Source of the DNA: Flavobacterium sp. GSB-24
GTDB taxonomy: Bacteria > Bacteroidota > Bacteroidia > Flavobacteriales > Flavobacteriaceae
Assembly (NCBI RefSeq): GCF_027924665.1
Contig: NZ_AP027043.1
Coordinates: 4,836,001 to 4,900,000 of the forward strand
DNA: 64,000 bases
Reading direction: 5' to 3'
Part shown: piece by piece, positions 52,670 through 61,413 of the stretch
How positions within the stretch are numbered: position 1 is the first letter of the stretch
Layout: every line of letters starts with the position of its first letter
Made by a program: the position numbers and the translations under genes
Notes under the pieces: generated by a model
What the model was told of the DNA's origin: nothing
Database searches by the model: none
Seen by the model: the letters and a program-made list of their open reading frames with translations, nothing else

Positions 52670-53212
52670 ATGGAAATTAAAATTGGAACACCAGAAATCC
52701 TGAAATTTTTGAATATTCTATCCTGGATCATTTTTATTGGTTTATGCGTAGAAGCGGGTATGTATTTATTTAACGGTATTTATACGATGACTATAAATTC
52801 ATACAACGCACGTTTTCTCAATTTACTATATCTGTATAATTTCAGTCCCAGCCATTATATTCAAGAAATGATTCTTATAAGTATTGTAGCTGTTTTAAAA
52901 GCGATTATGTTTTACCTAATTGTAAAAATGCTGCACGAGAAAAAACTAAATGTGACACAGCCTTTCACTGCAGAAATGGGTCGTTTTATATTTTACATGG
53001 CTTATCTGGCTTTTGGAATAGGTTTGTTTTCTTACTGGGCTTCAAAATTTAACAATTGGCTCACTACAAATGGTGTAAAGCTTCCTGCGCTAGAAACATT
53101 AAATTTAGAAGGTGCCAGCGTATGGATATTTATGGGTGTTATACTATTTGTTATCGGACAGGTTTTTAAAAGAGGAATTGAAATTCAGTCTGAAATTGAC
53201 TTAACTATTTAA
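52670..53212 (+). CDS. DUF2975 membrane protein
   Basis: 180 residues with four spans (about 12-32, 62-84, 103-125 and 148-168). Layout and the partner HTH gene 10 bases downstream match the DUF2975/YozG-like pairs seen in Bacillus and Bacteroidota, where a membrane protein and a small Xre-type regulator are encoded together. Function unknown; a membrane-tethered control of the regulator is possible. Confidence 0.85.
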   Translation: MEIKIGTPEILKFLNILSWIIFIGLCVEAGMYLFNGIYTMTINSYNARFLNLLYLYNFSPSHYIQEMILISIVAVLKAIMFYLIVKMLHEKKLNVTQPFTAEMGRFIFYMAYLAFGIGLFSYWASKFNNWLTTNGVKLPALETLNLEGASVWIFMGVILFVIGQVFKRGIEIQSEIDLTI

Positions 53213-53222
53213 ACGAGAAATT

Positions 53223-53429
53223 ATGCCTATAATAGTAAATTTAGATGTAATGATGGCAAAAAGAAAAATGTCATTAAACGAACTTTCAGAAAAAGTAGAT
53301 TTGACATTATCTAATCTTTCGATTTTAAAAACCGGCAAAGCAAAAGCAATTCGTTTTAGCACACTTGAAGCAATCTGTAAAGTATTGGACTGCCAGCCTG
53401 GAGATATTCTAGAATTTTCGGAAGAATAA
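53223..53429 (+). CDS. Small Xre-family regulator (YozG-like)
   Basis: 68 residues, wholly a helix-turn-helix: VMMAKRKMSLNELSEKVDLTLSNLSILKTGKAKAIRFSTLEAICKVLDCQPGDILEF. This is the compact Cro/CI-type fold of the YozG group. It partners with the DUF2975 gene just upstream. Confidence 0.93.
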   Translation: MPIIVNLDVMMAKRKMSLNELSEKVDLTLSNLSILKTGKAKAIRFSTLEAICKVLDCQPGDILEFSEE

Positions 53430-53514
53430 ATTAGATAGCTTTTTTGGATTTAATTTGTATTTTCGTACAAAATTATTTCTATTTCAAAAGGTTTTAAATC
53501 TAAAGAATCTAAAA

Positions 53515-54111
53515 ATGAATATTTTAATTGTTTACGCACATCCCAGCAGAAAATCATATACGTTTCAAGTTTTAGAAAAATTAAAATCTGTTTTAGCTCT
53601 TGAAAAATGGAATGTCGAAATTTCCGATTTATACGCTTCCAATTTCATCAGCGATATGTCTGAAGAAGAATACGAACGTGAAGGTTTTGGAAGAACAGAA
53701 CTGCCGATTTCGGCAGATGTTTTGAGTGAACAAGAAAAAATAGAAAGAGCAGACTGCATTATTTTTCTGTATCCCGTTTGGTGGAGCGATTGTCCTGCTA
53801 AACTAAAAGGCTGGTTTGATCGTGTTTATTCTGTTGGATATGCATACGGTCAAAATGAAACTTCAAGAAAAATGAAAACAATTCCCCTTGGACTTGTGAT
53901 CTGTACGGCTGGACATCCAAATGATTTTTTACATGAAATCGAAATTGCCCAAAGCATGGAAAAAATAATGCTACAAGATCGACTTGGAAAACGTTTTGAA
54001 AATAAAGAAATGATTATTCTAGGCGGTACTTTGGACTTGGAAAATGTGATGGAAAAGCACTTTGACCAAATGAATCAAATTCCAGAAAAAATAAAAACTA
54101 TAAAGCAGTAA
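53515..54111 (+). CDS. NAD(P)H quinone reductase-like flavodoxin-fold protein
   Basis: 198 residues from the ATG at 53515; the 20 codons before it in frame lack family likeness and probably overlap the promoter. MNILIVYAHPSRKSYTF is the FMN-binding start, followed by DCIIFLYPVWWSDCPAKLKGWFDRVYSVGYAYG and LVICTAGHPNDFL, as in MdaB/KefF/NQO-type enzymes. It should reduce quinones with NAD(P)H in the cytoplasm. Confidence 0.9.
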   Translation: MNILIVYAHPSRKSYTFQVLEKLKSVLALEKWNVEISDLYASNFISDMSEEEYEREGFGRTELPISADVLSEQEKIERADCIIFLYPVWWSDCPAKLKGWFDRVYSVGYAYGQNETSRKMKTIPLGLVICTAGHPNDFLHEIEIAQSMEKIMLQDRLGKRFENKEMIILGGTLDLENVMEKHFDQMNQIPEKIKTIKQ

Positions 54112-54131
54112 TTACCCAATATTAATAAAAA

Positions 54132-54572
54132 ATGATACAAGAAGACGAGTCACAAAAATCAGTATTTGAAGAAATTCCAACCGAAAAAATTTACTCTTCC
54201 AAAGCCATAAAAACAGCAACATTTTTTGCTGGTATTCTAGTTGGAGGATATTGCATTGCTGAAAATTTTAAAGCTTTTAACGATTTTGATAAAGCAAGAA
54301 AAACATGGATTTTCACTATAATTTCTACAATAATAGTTATTGTATTGGTATTCTGGCTTCCTGATAACTTTCCTTCAATTTTATTTCCAGCGGCTTATTT
54401 AGGAATGGCTTCTTATGCTGTTCAAACTTATCAAGAAAAAAATATTCAAGACCATATCGAAAAAGGTGGAGAAACTTTCAGCGGTTGGAGAACTTGTTTG
54501 ATTGGTTTGATCAGTATTTTGATTTTTTTAAGTCTTGTTTTAGGTGCTTCCACATTAATTGACGGTATTTAA
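54132..54572 (+). CDS. Small membrane protein, unknown
   Basis: 146 residues. A soluble start of about 25 residues precedes four hydrophobic segments (about 28-45, 57-75, 77-95 and 118-140). No motif recognised. It lies 20 bases after the quinone reductase gene and 90 bases before another small membrane protein. Confidence 0.7.
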   Translation: MIQEDESQKSVFEEIPTEKIYSSKAIKTATFFAGILVGGYCIAENFKAFNDFDKARKTWIFTIISTIIVIVLVFWLPDNFPSILFPAAYLGMASYAVQTYQEKNIQDHIEKGGETFSGWRTCLIGLISILIFLSLVLGASTLIDGI

Positions 54573-54661
54573 TTAAATCTTAAAATCAATTTGTTAATAA
54601 TTTGGAAGAAGGATTAAGAACACTCCTACCTAAAATTTCTATTGACTTTAATAAAATAAAC

Positions 54662-55138
54662 ATGAATCTTAAAAAAATAAAAGTTTATCATTTATTTTGG
54701 TTTGTTGCTGTATTAGTTGCATTCATTGCATTAGTGTCAAGCAATTATCCTAACTCATCATTAGATATAAACATTTCAGATACTTACTTTGTCATTTCAA
54801 ATTATCATTTAGCTATTGTTTTATTTTTTTCTTATCTATTAATGGGGCTCGGGTATTGGCTGGTTCTAAAAATTTTAAATAAACAGCTGTTTAAACTTTT
54901 GACTATTATTCATACCTTAATTTTAATCGGTAGTTTTCTCTTTTATTGGATCGTTGTAGTATTTGGCAAGCTCCATCTTAATAATCGTACTTATAATTAT
55001 TTTGATGATTTTGAATTAATCAATATTACTTTAGTGTCTGAATTCTTAATCATAATTTTCGTAGCCACTCCAATTTATATAATCAATTTATTAATTGGAA
55101 TTTTTAGAAAAAGTAAAACAGAAATGATTCAACATTAA
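54662..55138 (+). CDS. Small membrane protein resembling a cytochrome-oxidase subunit I helix
   Basis: 158 residues from the ATG at 54662 (MNLKKIKVYHLFWF). The frame is open 20 codons further back from a TTG, but that part looks non-coding. Four spans. Residues 35-70 read LDINISDTYFVISNYHLAIVLFFSYLLMGLGYW, strikingly like subunit I helix X (LDI..HDTYFVVAHFHYV), but the first heme-ligand His is Asn and only the second His remains. A working oxidase is ruled out by length. It may be a decayed or repurposed relative. Confidence 0.7.
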   Translation: MNLKKIKVYHLFWFVAVLVAFIALVSSNYPNSSLDINISDTYFVISNYHLAIVLFFSYLLMGLGYWLVLKILNKQLFKLLTIIHTLILIGSFLFYWIVVVFGKLHLNNRTYNYFDDFELINITLVSEFLIIIFVATPIYIINLLIGIFRKSKTEMIQH

Positions 55139-55143
55139 GTTTA

Positions 55144-55171
55144 AATCTAAAGTCTAAAATCTAAAATCTAA
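55144..55171. repeat. Heptad array (AATCTAA)
   Basis: AATCTAA, AGTCTAA, AATCTAA, AATCTAA in exact 7-base register, just after the stop at 55138. Confidence 0.85.
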
Positions 55172-55283
55172 AATCCCTCCCCCCTTCCTTGTCCGAAACA
55201 CACCGTAAAATTGTCTTTTAAACACCTCAACTAATTGATTTTTAGATTGTAATTTTACTTTACTAATTTATAAATCACTAAAA

Positions 55284-55769
55284 ATGAGCGCACAAAGTTT
55301 TACCACAAAAATAATAGTCGATCAATCTGCAGAAGAAGTTTTTAAAGCCATACAAAATGTTAGGGGCTGGTGGTCTGAAGAAATTGAAGGAAATACTGCC
55401 GAACTTAATGATGAATTTGATTACCATTATGAAGATGTTCATCGATGCCAAATAAAACTGGTTGAAGTTATTAAAAATGAAAAAATAGTCTGGCTGGTTG
55501 AGCAAAACTATTTTAAATTCACCGAAGATAAAACCGAATGGACAGGAACAAAACCAACTTTTGAAATCGCAGAAGAAAACGGAAAAACAGAGCTTACATT
55601 CACCCATTTCGGATTAGTTCCTGAATACGAATGTTATGAAGTCTGTAAATCTGGTTGGACGAATTATATTCAAAACAGTTTAAAAAAGCTGATTACAACT
55701 GGTAAGGGTGAACCGAATGCAACTGGAAAACCTCAAACAGAAACCGAACGAAAATTATCTGAAAAATAA
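55284..55769 (+). CDS. SRPBCC (AHSA1-like) protein
   Basis: 161 residues. FTTKIIVDQSAEEVFKAIQNVRGWWSEEIEG is the opening of the START-like fold, and KTELTFTHFGLVPEYECYEVCKSGWTNYIQNSLKKLI its closing helix. Members bind hydrophobic ligands or act as Hsp90-like co-chaperones; the ligand is unknown. Confidence 0.9.
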   Translation: MSAQSFTTKIIVDQSAEEVFKAIQNVRGWWSEEIEGNTAELNDEFDYHYEDVHRCQIKLVEVIKNEKIVWLVEQNYFKFTEDKTEWTGTKPTFEIAEENGKTELTFTHFGLVPEYECYEVCKSGWTNYIQNSLKKLITTGKGEPNATGKPQTETERKLSEK

Positions 55770-55874
55770 ATAATACAGATTCATAATTCTATTTTTAGAC
55801 TACATCAATAATAGATTTGACTACATCTCTTTGATAGATGCTTCGCAACTTTGTATCATCAAAAAAATAGAATT

Positions 55875-56771
55875 ATGAAAATTATAATTACAGGTTCTTT
55901 AGGGAACATCAGCAAGCCTTTAACTGCAGCTTTAGTACAAAAAGGACATTCGGTTACCGTAATTGCAAGCAGCAATGAAAGACGAGAAGAAATTGAAAAA
56001 TTGGGTGCATCGGCAGCAATTGGTTCTGTAGAAGATTTGAGTTTTTTAACCAAAACTTTTACTGGCGCAGATGCCGTTTATTGTATGATTCCTAGAGCGA
56101 ATTATTTTGATCCGAATCTTGATTTGGATGCGTTTACACGAAAAATAGGAAATAATTATGCCGAAGCAATCCAGCAATCTGGTGTAAAACGTGTTGTTTT
56201 TCTGAGTAGTATTGGTGCACATTTAGAACAGAATTCTGGAATTATCCAGCGTTATAACGAGATTGAAGCCGTTCTGAATAAACTTTCAGATGTTTCGATT
56301 ACGTTTATGCGTCCGACTTCATTTTATTACAATTTGCTGGCTTATATTCCGATGATTAAAAACCAAGGAATCATTGCAGCAAATTACGGAGGAGATCAAT
56401 TGATTCCGTGGGTTTCTCCAAACGATATTGCCAGCGCTATTGCAGAAGAAATCACAACTCCGCTTGACGGAAGAAAAATTCGTTATGTTTCTAGTGAAGA
56501 ATTAACGGGTGATGAAACAGCTAAAATTTTGGGCGATGCCATTGGAAAACCAGATTTAAAATGGCAGTTAATCAGCGACGAAGAAGTCCTAAACGGATTA
56601 GTTTCTGTTGGGATGCAGCCAAAAATTGCCCAAGGTTTAGTTGAAATGTATGCCGGACTTTACAACGGTACACTAGGTGAAGATTATTATAAAAACCGTC
56701 CTTTTGAATTAGGAAAAACAAAACTGGCTGAATATGCCAAAGAATTTGCTTCTATATACAACCAAAATTAA
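55875..56771 (+). CDS. NmrA-like NAD(P)-binding protein
   Basis: 298 residues from the ATG at 55875; the longer TTG frame starts in untranslated sequence. MKIIITGSLGNISKPL is the Rossmann loop, then ADAVYCMIPRANYFDP, VKRVVFLSSIGAH and FMRPTSFYYNLL. Family members either reduce small ketones/quinones or sense NADP. It is followed after 12 bases by an AraC-type regulator that may control or be controlled with it. Confidence 0.9.
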   Translation: MKIIITGSLGNISKPLTAALVQKGHSVTVIASSNERREEIEKLGASAAIGSVEDLSFLTKTFTGADAVYCMIPRANYFDPNLDLDAFTRKIGNNYAEAIQQSGVKRVVFLSSIGAHLEQNSGIIQRYNEIEAVLNKLSDVSITFMRPTSFYYNLLAYIPMIKNQGIIAANYGGDQLIPWVSPNDIASAIAEEITTPLDGRKIRYVSSEELTGDETAKILGDAIGKPDLKWQLISDEEVLNGLVSVGMQPKIAQGLVEMYAGLYNGTLGEDYYKNRPFELGKTKLAEYAKEFASIYNQN

Positions 56772-56783
56772 GTACTTTAGACT

Positions 56784-57698
56784 ATGGCAAATCAACAACC
56801 CGTTCGAATAAAAAGTATCAGCGAATTTCATCAATTTCGAAATCTGCCTAAACCGGAACATCCTCTTGTAAGTGTTTATAATTTTGAAGATTTAAAATAC
56901 TTAAACGAAAATGAACCAAAAAGCCTGATGCTTGATTTCTACTCCATTGCACTCAAACGAAACGCAAATGCCAAAATGCGTTATGGCCAGCAGGAATATG
57001 ATTTTAAAGAAGGAGTTTTGTTATTTATTTCGCCGGGTCAAGTTTTTTCTATAGAAGGAAATTCCGAAATGCAGCATACAGGATGGTCATTATTGATCCA
57101 TCCTGATTTTTTATGGAATACACCACTTGCGCAGAAGATTAAACAATACGAATATTTTGGATATGCCGTTCATGAAGCATTGCATCTTTCTGATAAAGAA
57201 GAAAAAATGATTATCGATCTCATCAAAAATATTCAGCAGGAATATCAATCGAATATTGACAAATTCAGCCAAGAGGTAATTATTGCCCAAATCGAATTAT
57301 TGCTTACTTATTCGGAGCGTTTTTATAACCGTCAGTTTATTACCAGAAAAATAAGCAATCATCAGATTCTGGCGCGTTTAGAGAAATTACTTGAGGATTA
57401 TTTCAACAACGATTCTCTGTCTAAAAAAGGTCTGCCCACTGTTCATTATATCGCCGAAAGCCTGAATGTTTCTCCTAATTATTTAAGCGGTTTATTGAAA
57501 CATCTTACCGGACAAAGCACGCAGCAGCACATTCACAATAAACTGATTGAAAAAGCAAAAGAAAAACTTTCGACCACAAACTTATCTATAAGCGAAATTG
57601 CTTTTGAATTAGGTTTCGAACATCAGCAGTCGTTTAGCAAATTATTTAAAACCAAAACGAATGTTTCTCCTCTGGAATTCAGACAATCTTTCAATTAA
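56784..57698 (+). CDS. AraC family transcription regulator
   Basis: 304 residues. An N-terminal cupin-like sensor (about 40-150, FKEGVLLFISPGQVFSIEG) and two helix-turn-helix units at 205-302: VHYIAESLNVSPNYLSGLLKHLTGQSTQQHI and LSISEIAFELGFEHQQSFSKLFKTKTNVSPLEFR. Likely co-transcribed with the NmrA-like gene and a candidate regulator of it. Confidence 0.93.
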   Translation: MANQQPVRIKSISEFHQFRNLPKPEHPLVSVYNFEDLKYLNENEPKSLMLDFYSIALKRNANAKMRYGQQEYDFKEGVLLFISPGQVFSIEGNSEMQHTGWSLLIHPDFLWNTPLAQKIKQYEYFGYAVHEALHLSDKEEKMIIDLIKNIQQEYQSNIDKFSQEVIIAQIELLLTYSERFYNRQFITRKISNHQILARLEKLLEDYFNNDSLSKKGLPTVHYIAESLNVSPNYLSGLLKHLTGQSTQQHIHNKLIEKAKEKLSTTNLSISEIAFELGFEHQQSFSKLFKTKTNVSPLEFRQSFN

Positions 57699-57756
57699 AC
57701 ATTTAGCGAAACGATTCATTTATTTCATAAATTCGTTATACTAAAAACGAAAATAA

Positions 57757-57969
57757 ATGAGCACAAAATCTACAATGAAACCTGCCAAAAAATGCTACGA
57801 ACATCTTGGCGGTAAACTTGGAGAACTCCTTTTAGAAAACTTTGCAGACAAAAACTGGATTGCTAAAAAATCGCCTTCAGACAAACATTTTTATATTACA
57901 GAATTGGGCGAAAAAGAGTTTTCTAAATTAGGAATTGATCTCTCAAAAATTAAATCTGAAGAAGTTTAA
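57757..57969 (+). CDS. Free-standing C-terminal domain of an ArsR-type regulator
   Basis: 70 residues. CYEHLGGKLGELLLENFADKNWI followed by FYITELGEKEFSKLGID matches the C-terminal half of ArsR-type winged-helix regulators, which usually has CYDHLAGK and ends in LGID. The N-terminal DNA-binding half is missing, and only 58 bases separate it from the AraC gene, so no remnant is hidden upstream. It may be a gene decay product or a small partner protein. Confidence 0.75.
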   Translation: MSTKSTMKPAKKCYEHLGGKLGELLLENFADKNWIAKKSPSDKHFYITELGEKEFSKLGIDLSKIKSEEV

Positions 57970-58048
57970 TTTTATAAATTTCCAGTCATTTTCTGCAATA
58001 ATTATCGAGCCGAATTCCTTACCTTAGTTTGCTTTTAAATCTCGAATT

Positions 58049-58417
58049 ATGACTAAGAAAGAAATCGCTAAGAACTTTCTGAAATTGGCCGCAAAAGGGC
58101 ATTCTCACGAAGGTTTTAGATTATATGTCGGAAAGAATTTCAAACATCATAACCAGCACTTCAAAGGTGATGCCGAAACTTTGATGCTGGCTATGGAAGA
58201 ATCTGCCAGAACAAATCCGAACAAGGTTTTTAAAATTCACCATATTTTAGAAGACGGAAATCTTGTCGCAGTACATTCGCACCTCAAACAAACACCAACA
58301 GATATTGGTTTTGCTGTTGTTCATATCCTTAAATTTGAATCGGATAAAATCGTCGAACTGTGGGATTTAGGCCAGCCGATTCCTAAAGAAACTATTAACG
58401 AAAATGGAATGTTTTAG
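58049..58417 (+). CDS. SnoaL-like / NTF2-fold protein
   Basis: 122 residues. KNFKHHNQHFKGDAETLMLAM and VHSHLKQTPTDIGFAVVHILKFESDKIVELWDLGQPIP match the SnoaL-like polyketide cyclase group. A small cavity protein of unknown ligand. Confidence 0.9.
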   Translation: MTKKEIAKNFLKLAAKGHSHEGFRLYVGKNFKHHNQHFKGDAETLMLAMEESARTNPNKVFKIHHILEDGNLVAVHSHLKQTPTDIGFAVVHILKFESDKIVELWDLGQPIPKETINENGMF

Positions 58418-58419
58418 AT

Positions 58420-58559
58420 TAATGGTGAATTGTTAATTGTTAATTGTTAATTGTTAATTGTCAATCATAAATTTTTAATCTTTAATTTTTAATCTTTAAT
58501 TTTTAATCTTTAATTTTTAATCTTTAATTTTTAATCTTTAATTTTTAATCTTTAATTGT
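58420..58559. repeat. Long heptad array (TAATTGT, then TAATCTT/TAATTTT)
   Basis: About 20 units in one 7-base register: TAATGGT, GAATTGT, four TAATTGT, CAATCAT, then alternating TAATCTT and TAATTTT to 58559. It starts at the stop codon of the SnoaL-like gene and ends 41 bases before the next gene. Confidence 0.95.
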
Positions 58560-58599
58560 AAAACACATAAAACGCTAATCACCAATCTTTAATCCATCA

Positions 58600-59649
58600 A
58601 TGAACTTATTTTTTAAACTTTCGTCTTTTTTATTTTTAGTACTTGTTTTATCCAGCTGTTATTCAGCGGCACAAAAAAAAGTAGATTATAAAAAAAGTAT
58701 TGACAGTTTAATTCAAAATGCAGATCCGCTTTTTAATGGCGTTGTTCTTATTTCCCAAAAGGGAAAAACTTTGTATTCGAAAGCAAAAGGATATTCTGAT
58801 TTTGATTCTAAAAAAGTTTTAAAACCCGAAAGCCAGTTTGAGATTATGTCCAACAGCAAACAGATCACTGCTGTTTTGATTTTATTGGAAGTAGAAAAAG
58901 GAAAAATTGACCTGCAATCTCCAATTAAAAAATATTTACCTCATATTAAACAAACTTGGGCAGATTCAGTTACCGTTCATCAATTATTAAATCATACTCA
59001 CGGAATTGTAGATTTAGATAAACCATTGGCTTTTAAACCTGGAACCGATTTTAAATACGGAAATCTAAGCAATAATTTATTGGCAGAAATTGCGGCATAT
59101 TCGGCACAAAAAAACTTTTCAGTATTACAAAATGAGCTTTTTCAAAAACTAGAAATGAAGAATACTTTCTCTTACGATAAAAGCAAAATTCAAAATTTAG
59201 TTTCAGGATATTTTAATGAAAACAATGTTTTAGAAAAAGTAACCCAAAGCCAGATCACACCGCAAAGTTTAGGTGCAGACGGCGTTGTTTCTACCGCAGC
59301 AGATTTGGTAATTTGGAATAATAAGCTGCACAACGGGAAAATCTTAAAGCCAGAAACCTATAAATTAATGATAAAGTATAATATTTTGTCGCAGCATAAT
59401 GTCTTCGGAAAAGACAAAAAAGGCTACGGTTACGGCATAAGAATTATCGACAACGAGCCTATAAAATATTTGGGACACACAGGTTTAGGAGATGGTTTCT
59501 CTTCTCTTAACTTATATTTTCCTGATTCTGGAATTAGTTTAATTATTCTAGAAAATCAAATGAACGCTAAATCTGATCTTTTTTATGCTTCAGAAATTAA
59601 GATCAAAGACATTTTGATGAAGAGCAAATTATTCAATCAAAAATTATAA
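58600..59649 (+). CDS. Beta-lactamase-family serine hydrolase lipoprotein
   Basis: 349 residues. Lipobox with Cys20 (VLSSCYS). Class-C penicillin-binding fold: SxxK at 84-87 (SNSK), YxN in YGNLSNN, and HTG in LGHTGLGDG. It is likely an envelope esterase or peptidase acting on small D-amino-acid or ester substrates; resistance to beta-lactams cannot be inferred. The next gene begins two bases after the stop. Confidence 0.92.
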   Translation: MNLFFKLSSFLFLVLVLSSCYSAAQKKVDYKKSIDSLIQNADPLFNGVVLISQKGKTLYSKAKGYSDFDSKKVLKPESQFEIMSNSKQITAVLILLEVEKGKIDLQSPIKKYLPHIKQTWADSVTVHQLLNHTHGIVDLDKPLAFKPGTDFKYGNLSNNLLAEIAAYSAQKNFSVLQNELFQKLEMKNTFSYDKSKIQNLVSGYFNENNVLEKVTQSQITPQSLGADGVVSTAADLVIWNNKLHNGKILKPETYKLMIKYNILSQHNVFGKDKKGYGYGIRIIDNEPIKYLGHTGLGDGFSSLNLYFPDSGISLIILENQMNAKSDLFYASEIKIKDILMKSKLFNQKL

Positions 59650-59650
59650 A

Positions 59651-60073
59651 ATGGCAAAAAATAAAACTACCGAAACGCAGCAAAGTGTAACTGATTTTAT
59701 TAATGCTGTCGAAAATGACGCAAAAAGAAATGATGCTTTTGAACTCGTAAAAATAATGCAGGAAGCCACAGGTTTTGAACCAAAAATGTGGGGGACAAGT
59801 ATTATTGGTTTCGGAAGCTATCATTACAAATACGACAGCGGACACGAAGGCGATGCCCCATTAGCCGCTTATTCGCCAAGAAAAGCTGCCACTACTGTTT
59901 ATTTCTATTTACCAGAAGAAAATAGAGAGGAACTTTTGTCTAAACTAGGAAAACATAAATCTTCAAAAGCCTGCATTTACATCAATAAATTGACTGATAT
60001 CGATATTGAAGTCTTAAAAAAGATAATTTTGCGTTCAATCGAATTTACCCAAAAATTATATCCCCAACAATAA
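59651..60073 (+). CDS. DUF1801 family protein 2
   Basis: 140 residues. AFELVKIMQEATGFEPKMWGTSIIGFGSYHYKYDSGHEGDAPLAAYSPRKAATTVYF matches DUF1801 better than the gene at 50447 does. C-terminal ACIYINKLTDIDIEVLKKIILRSI completes the domain. Function unknown. It overlaps neither neighbour but is tightly spaced on both sides (2 bases each), so it is in an operon with the hydrolases. Confidence 0.88.
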   Translation: MAKNKTTETQQSVTDFINAVENDAKRNDAFELVKIMQEATGFEPKMWGTSIIGFGSYHYKYDSGHEGDAPLAAYSPRKAATTVYFYLPEENREELLSKLGKHKSSKACIYINKLTDIDIEVLKKIILRSIEFTQKLYPQQ

Positions 60074-60075
60074 AA

Positions 60076-61179
60076 ATGATCACATTCTTAATTATCCTAG
60101 TTCTAATAGTTTTTATAACTTATAACTTTTTACAACATCCAAAATTCGGAAAAGCACCTTCTGGTGAAAGATTAACCACAATTCAAAATTCGCCTCAATA
60201 TAAAAACGGAAAATTCGAAAACCAGCATTTCACGCCAGATCTTGCCGAAGGAGCTAGCTTTGTCGGAGTTTTGTTTGAATTTTTCTTTAAAAAAGTAGAC
60301 AGAAAAATTCCAACCGATTTGATTCCGTCCGTAAAAACCAATTTACACGAATTACCTATCGATCAGGATATTTTGGTTTGGTTTGGGCATTCTTCATATT
60401 TTATACAGCTTGAAGGAAAGCGTTTTCTAATCGATCCTGTTTTCAGCGGGAACGCCTCTCCTATTCCCGGCACTACAAAATCGTTTAAAGGATCTGATAT
60501 TTATACTGTTGATGATCTTCCAGAAATTGATTATTTATTGATTACACACGATCATTACGATCATCTGGATTATGAAACTATTTTAAAATTAAAACCCAAA
60601 ACTAAAAAAATAATTACTGCTCTTGGAGTGGGTTCTCATTTTGAATTCTGGGGTTTTCCTCCAGAAAATATCATCGAAAAAGATTGGTACAGTACAATAG
60701 TATTAGATGAAAATCTTACTATTCACACGGCTCCCTCCAGACATTTTTCGGGCAGAAGTTTTAAACGCTGCAATACGCTCTGGACTTCTTTTGTTTTAGA
60801 AACGAAAGATTTTAAAATGTATCTGGGCGGAGACAGCGGTTACGATTCGCATTTTGCTGAAATCGGCGAAAAATACGGACCTTTTGATATTGCTTTAATT
60901 GATAATGGTCAATACAACGAAAAATGGAAATACATTCACAATATGCCAGAAGATGTGATAAAAGCCATGAAAGATTTAAAAGCGAAAAAGGTTTTTCCAG
61001 TTCATTCTTCTAAATTTGCTTTATCACTTCACTCTTGGGATGAGCCGTTAATCAGAGTGACAGAATTAAATAGTTTATCTGATAATCCAATTTCTTTGAT
61101 CACACCAATGATTGGTGAAACAGTAGAGTTGAAAAATGAAAACCAAAAATTTAAACAATGGTGGAAAGGGGTTAGGTAA
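60076..61179 (+). CDS. MBL-fold metallohydrolase (NAPE-PLD/UlaG-like), membrane anchored
   Basis: 367 residues. Residues 2-18 are a membrane anchor. WFGHSSYFIQLEGKRFLIDPVF is the family start, the metal motif is HDHYDH at 158-163, GGDSGYDSHF holds the bridging Asp, and the last His is in VFPVHSSKFA. The nearest known group includes N-acyl-phosphatidylethanolamine phospholipase D and RomA/UlaG-like enzymes. It probably hydrolyses a phosphodiester or lactone at the membrane. Confidence 0.92.
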   Translation: MITFLIILVLIVFITYNFLQHPKFGKAPSGERLTTIQNSPQYKNGKFENQHFTPDLAEGASFVGVLFEFFFKKVDRKIPTDLIPSVKTNLHELPIDQDILVWFGHSSYFIQLEGKRFLIDPVFSGNASPIPGTTKSFKGSDIYTVDDLPEIDYLLITHDHYDHLDYETILKLKPKTKKIITALGVGSHFEFWGFPPENIIEKDWYSTIVLDENLTIHTAPSRHFSGRSFKRCNTLWTSFVLETKDFKMYLGGDSGYDSHFAEIGEKYGPFDIALIDNGQYNEKWKYIHNMPEDVIKAMKDLKAKKVFPVHSSKFALSLHSWDEPLIRVTELNSLSDNPISLITPMIGETVELKNENQKFKQWWKGVR

Positions 61180-61183
61180 TTTT

Positions 61184-61239
61184 TAATGTTGAATTGTCAA
61201 TTGTGAATGGTTAATGGTTAATGGTTAATTGTTGATTTT
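61184..61239. repeat. Heptad array (TAATGGT family)
   Basis: TAATGTT, GAATTGT, CAATTGT, GAATGGT, TAATGGT twice, TAATTGT, TGATTTT in 7-base register from 61184. Confidence 0.9.
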
Positions 61240-61316
61240 ACTTGAAACCTGAATCTAAACATTTTCAATGTTACCCTAAGCGTCCCGAGAATTCGGGAGA
61301 AGTTTACAACGCAAAA

Positions 61317-61341
61317 GGCTTCGACTTCGCTCAGCCTGACA
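61317..61341 (+). repeat. Interspersed 25-bp repeat, copy 3
   Basis: Begins GGCTTCGACTTCGCTCAGCC and ends TGACA. It lies between two heptad arrays. A short TCCCGAGAATTCGGGA palindrome is nearby at about 61283-61298. Confidence 0.75.
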
Positions 61342-61353
61342 ATGCGGGCAAAA

Positions 61354-61409
61354 ACTTGAAACCTGAAACCTGAAACTTGAAACTTGAAACCTGAAACCTG
61401 AAACTTCAT
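61354..61409. repeat. Heptad array (ACCTGAA/ACTTGAA)
   Basis: Eight units: ACTTGAA, ACCTGAA twice, ACTTGAA twice, ACCTGAA twice and ACTTCAT, ending 4 bases before the next start codon. Two more units are at 61240-61253. Confidence 0.92.
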
Positions 61410-61413
61410 AAAA

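Noticed and set aside
53455..53514. 20-codon extension of the quinone reductase-like gene
   Set aside because: The flavodoxin fold begins at the ATG at 53515, and the earlier codons have no family match.
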